A stretch of 64,000 nucleotides of DNA from Hyphomicrobiales bacterium (GTDB taxonomy: Bacteria; Pseudomonadota; Alphaproteobacteria; Rhizobiales; Rhizobiaceae), in contig UCMS01000001.1 in NCBI GenBank assembly GCA_900473805.1, positions 246,473-310,472 on the forward strand. Reading direction: 5' to 3'. Below, in pieces: positions 63,913-64,000 of the stretch. The notes beneath the pieces are model-generated. The model ran no database searches, was not told the origin of the DNA, and was given only the letters and a program-made list of their open reading frames with translations. A program made the position numbers and the translations under genes. Every line of letters begins with the position of its first letter. Position 1 is the stretch's first letter.

Positions 63913-64000
63913 ACTCTCCCCCCCAAGGGGCCAAGGGGAGAGTGCTTTCGTCGGGCACAAAGTCCCCCTCTGGCCTGCCGGCCATCTCCCCCACAAGGGG
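63913..64000. repeat. Rhizobial-type palindromic repeat at the window edge
   Basis: ACTCTCCCC (63913-63921) and GGGGAGAGT (63935-63943) form the first hairpin. Then CCCCCTCTGGCCTGCCGGCCATCTCCCCC and CAAGGGG start a second element that continues past the window. Related to the element near cimA. Confidence 0.7.

Overview
The window is chromosomal DNA of an alphaproteobacterium, most probably a member of the Rhizobiaceae (Rhizobium/Agrobacterium/Neorhizobium group). The case rests on high GC, the order (DUF2232)-rplI ... dnaB-alr-radA-cvpA-purF, the lepB-rnc-era block with a recO nearby, a single rsh next to rpoZ, a NadQ-type regulator near nadABC, DUF1127 and TIGR02301 proteins, and GC-rich interspersed palindromes of rhizobial type. 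Most of the window is core genome. I see no prophage, transposase, CRISPR array, rRNA or tRNA.

Layout. 1-12 kb: the end of a DUF2232 membrane protein, rplI, a MarR-controlled EmrAB-like efflux operon, dnaB, an AraC-azlCD operon, alr, a decayed parDE module whose toxin has an in-frame amber codon, radA and cvpA. 12-24 kb: purF, an SDR, an EamA transporter, a diguanylate cyclase, cysS, a vapBC module running directly into three tandem GFA genes (with a 39-residue membrane peptide between the first and second) and a prolyl iminopeptidase, then a rhizobial palindromic repeat and cimA. 24-35 kb: a LysR/MFS divergent pair, rarD, a LOG-family protein, a LysM protein with mirrored internal duplication, an Atm1-type ABC transporter, a PAS-GGDEF protein, and psd-pssA for phosphatidylethanolamine synthesis.

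35-47 kb: an SRAP DNA-crosslink repair protein, a NUDIX hydrolase, TIGR02301 and secreted hypothetical proteins, then a tightly packed ygfZ-HD-phosphatase-nadQ run, MscS, an EF-hand protein and the nadABC operon. A perfect inverted repeat stands just upstream of nadA, where the NadQ repressor encoded 5 kb away would be expected to bind. 47-57 kb: a large DUF2339 membrane protein, HD and MOSC proteins, an MFS transporter, a promoter with a hairpin leader and a 31-codon ORF with a strong Shine-Dalgarno, a small hypothetical gene whose end overlaps recO, and a tetR/AbrB-type membrane protein pair lying between recO and era. 57-64 kb: lepB-rnc-era, acpS-DUF2062, a DUF1127 peptide, rsh, rpoZ and a NYN-domain protein, ending in another palindromic repeat.

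Most transcription units are short runs of genes with 4-bp stop/start overlaps. Several convergent ends carry clear hairpin terminators (after rplI, dnaB, rarD, the LysM gene, pssA and rpoZ). All functions are inferred from sequence recognition; no database search was possible.
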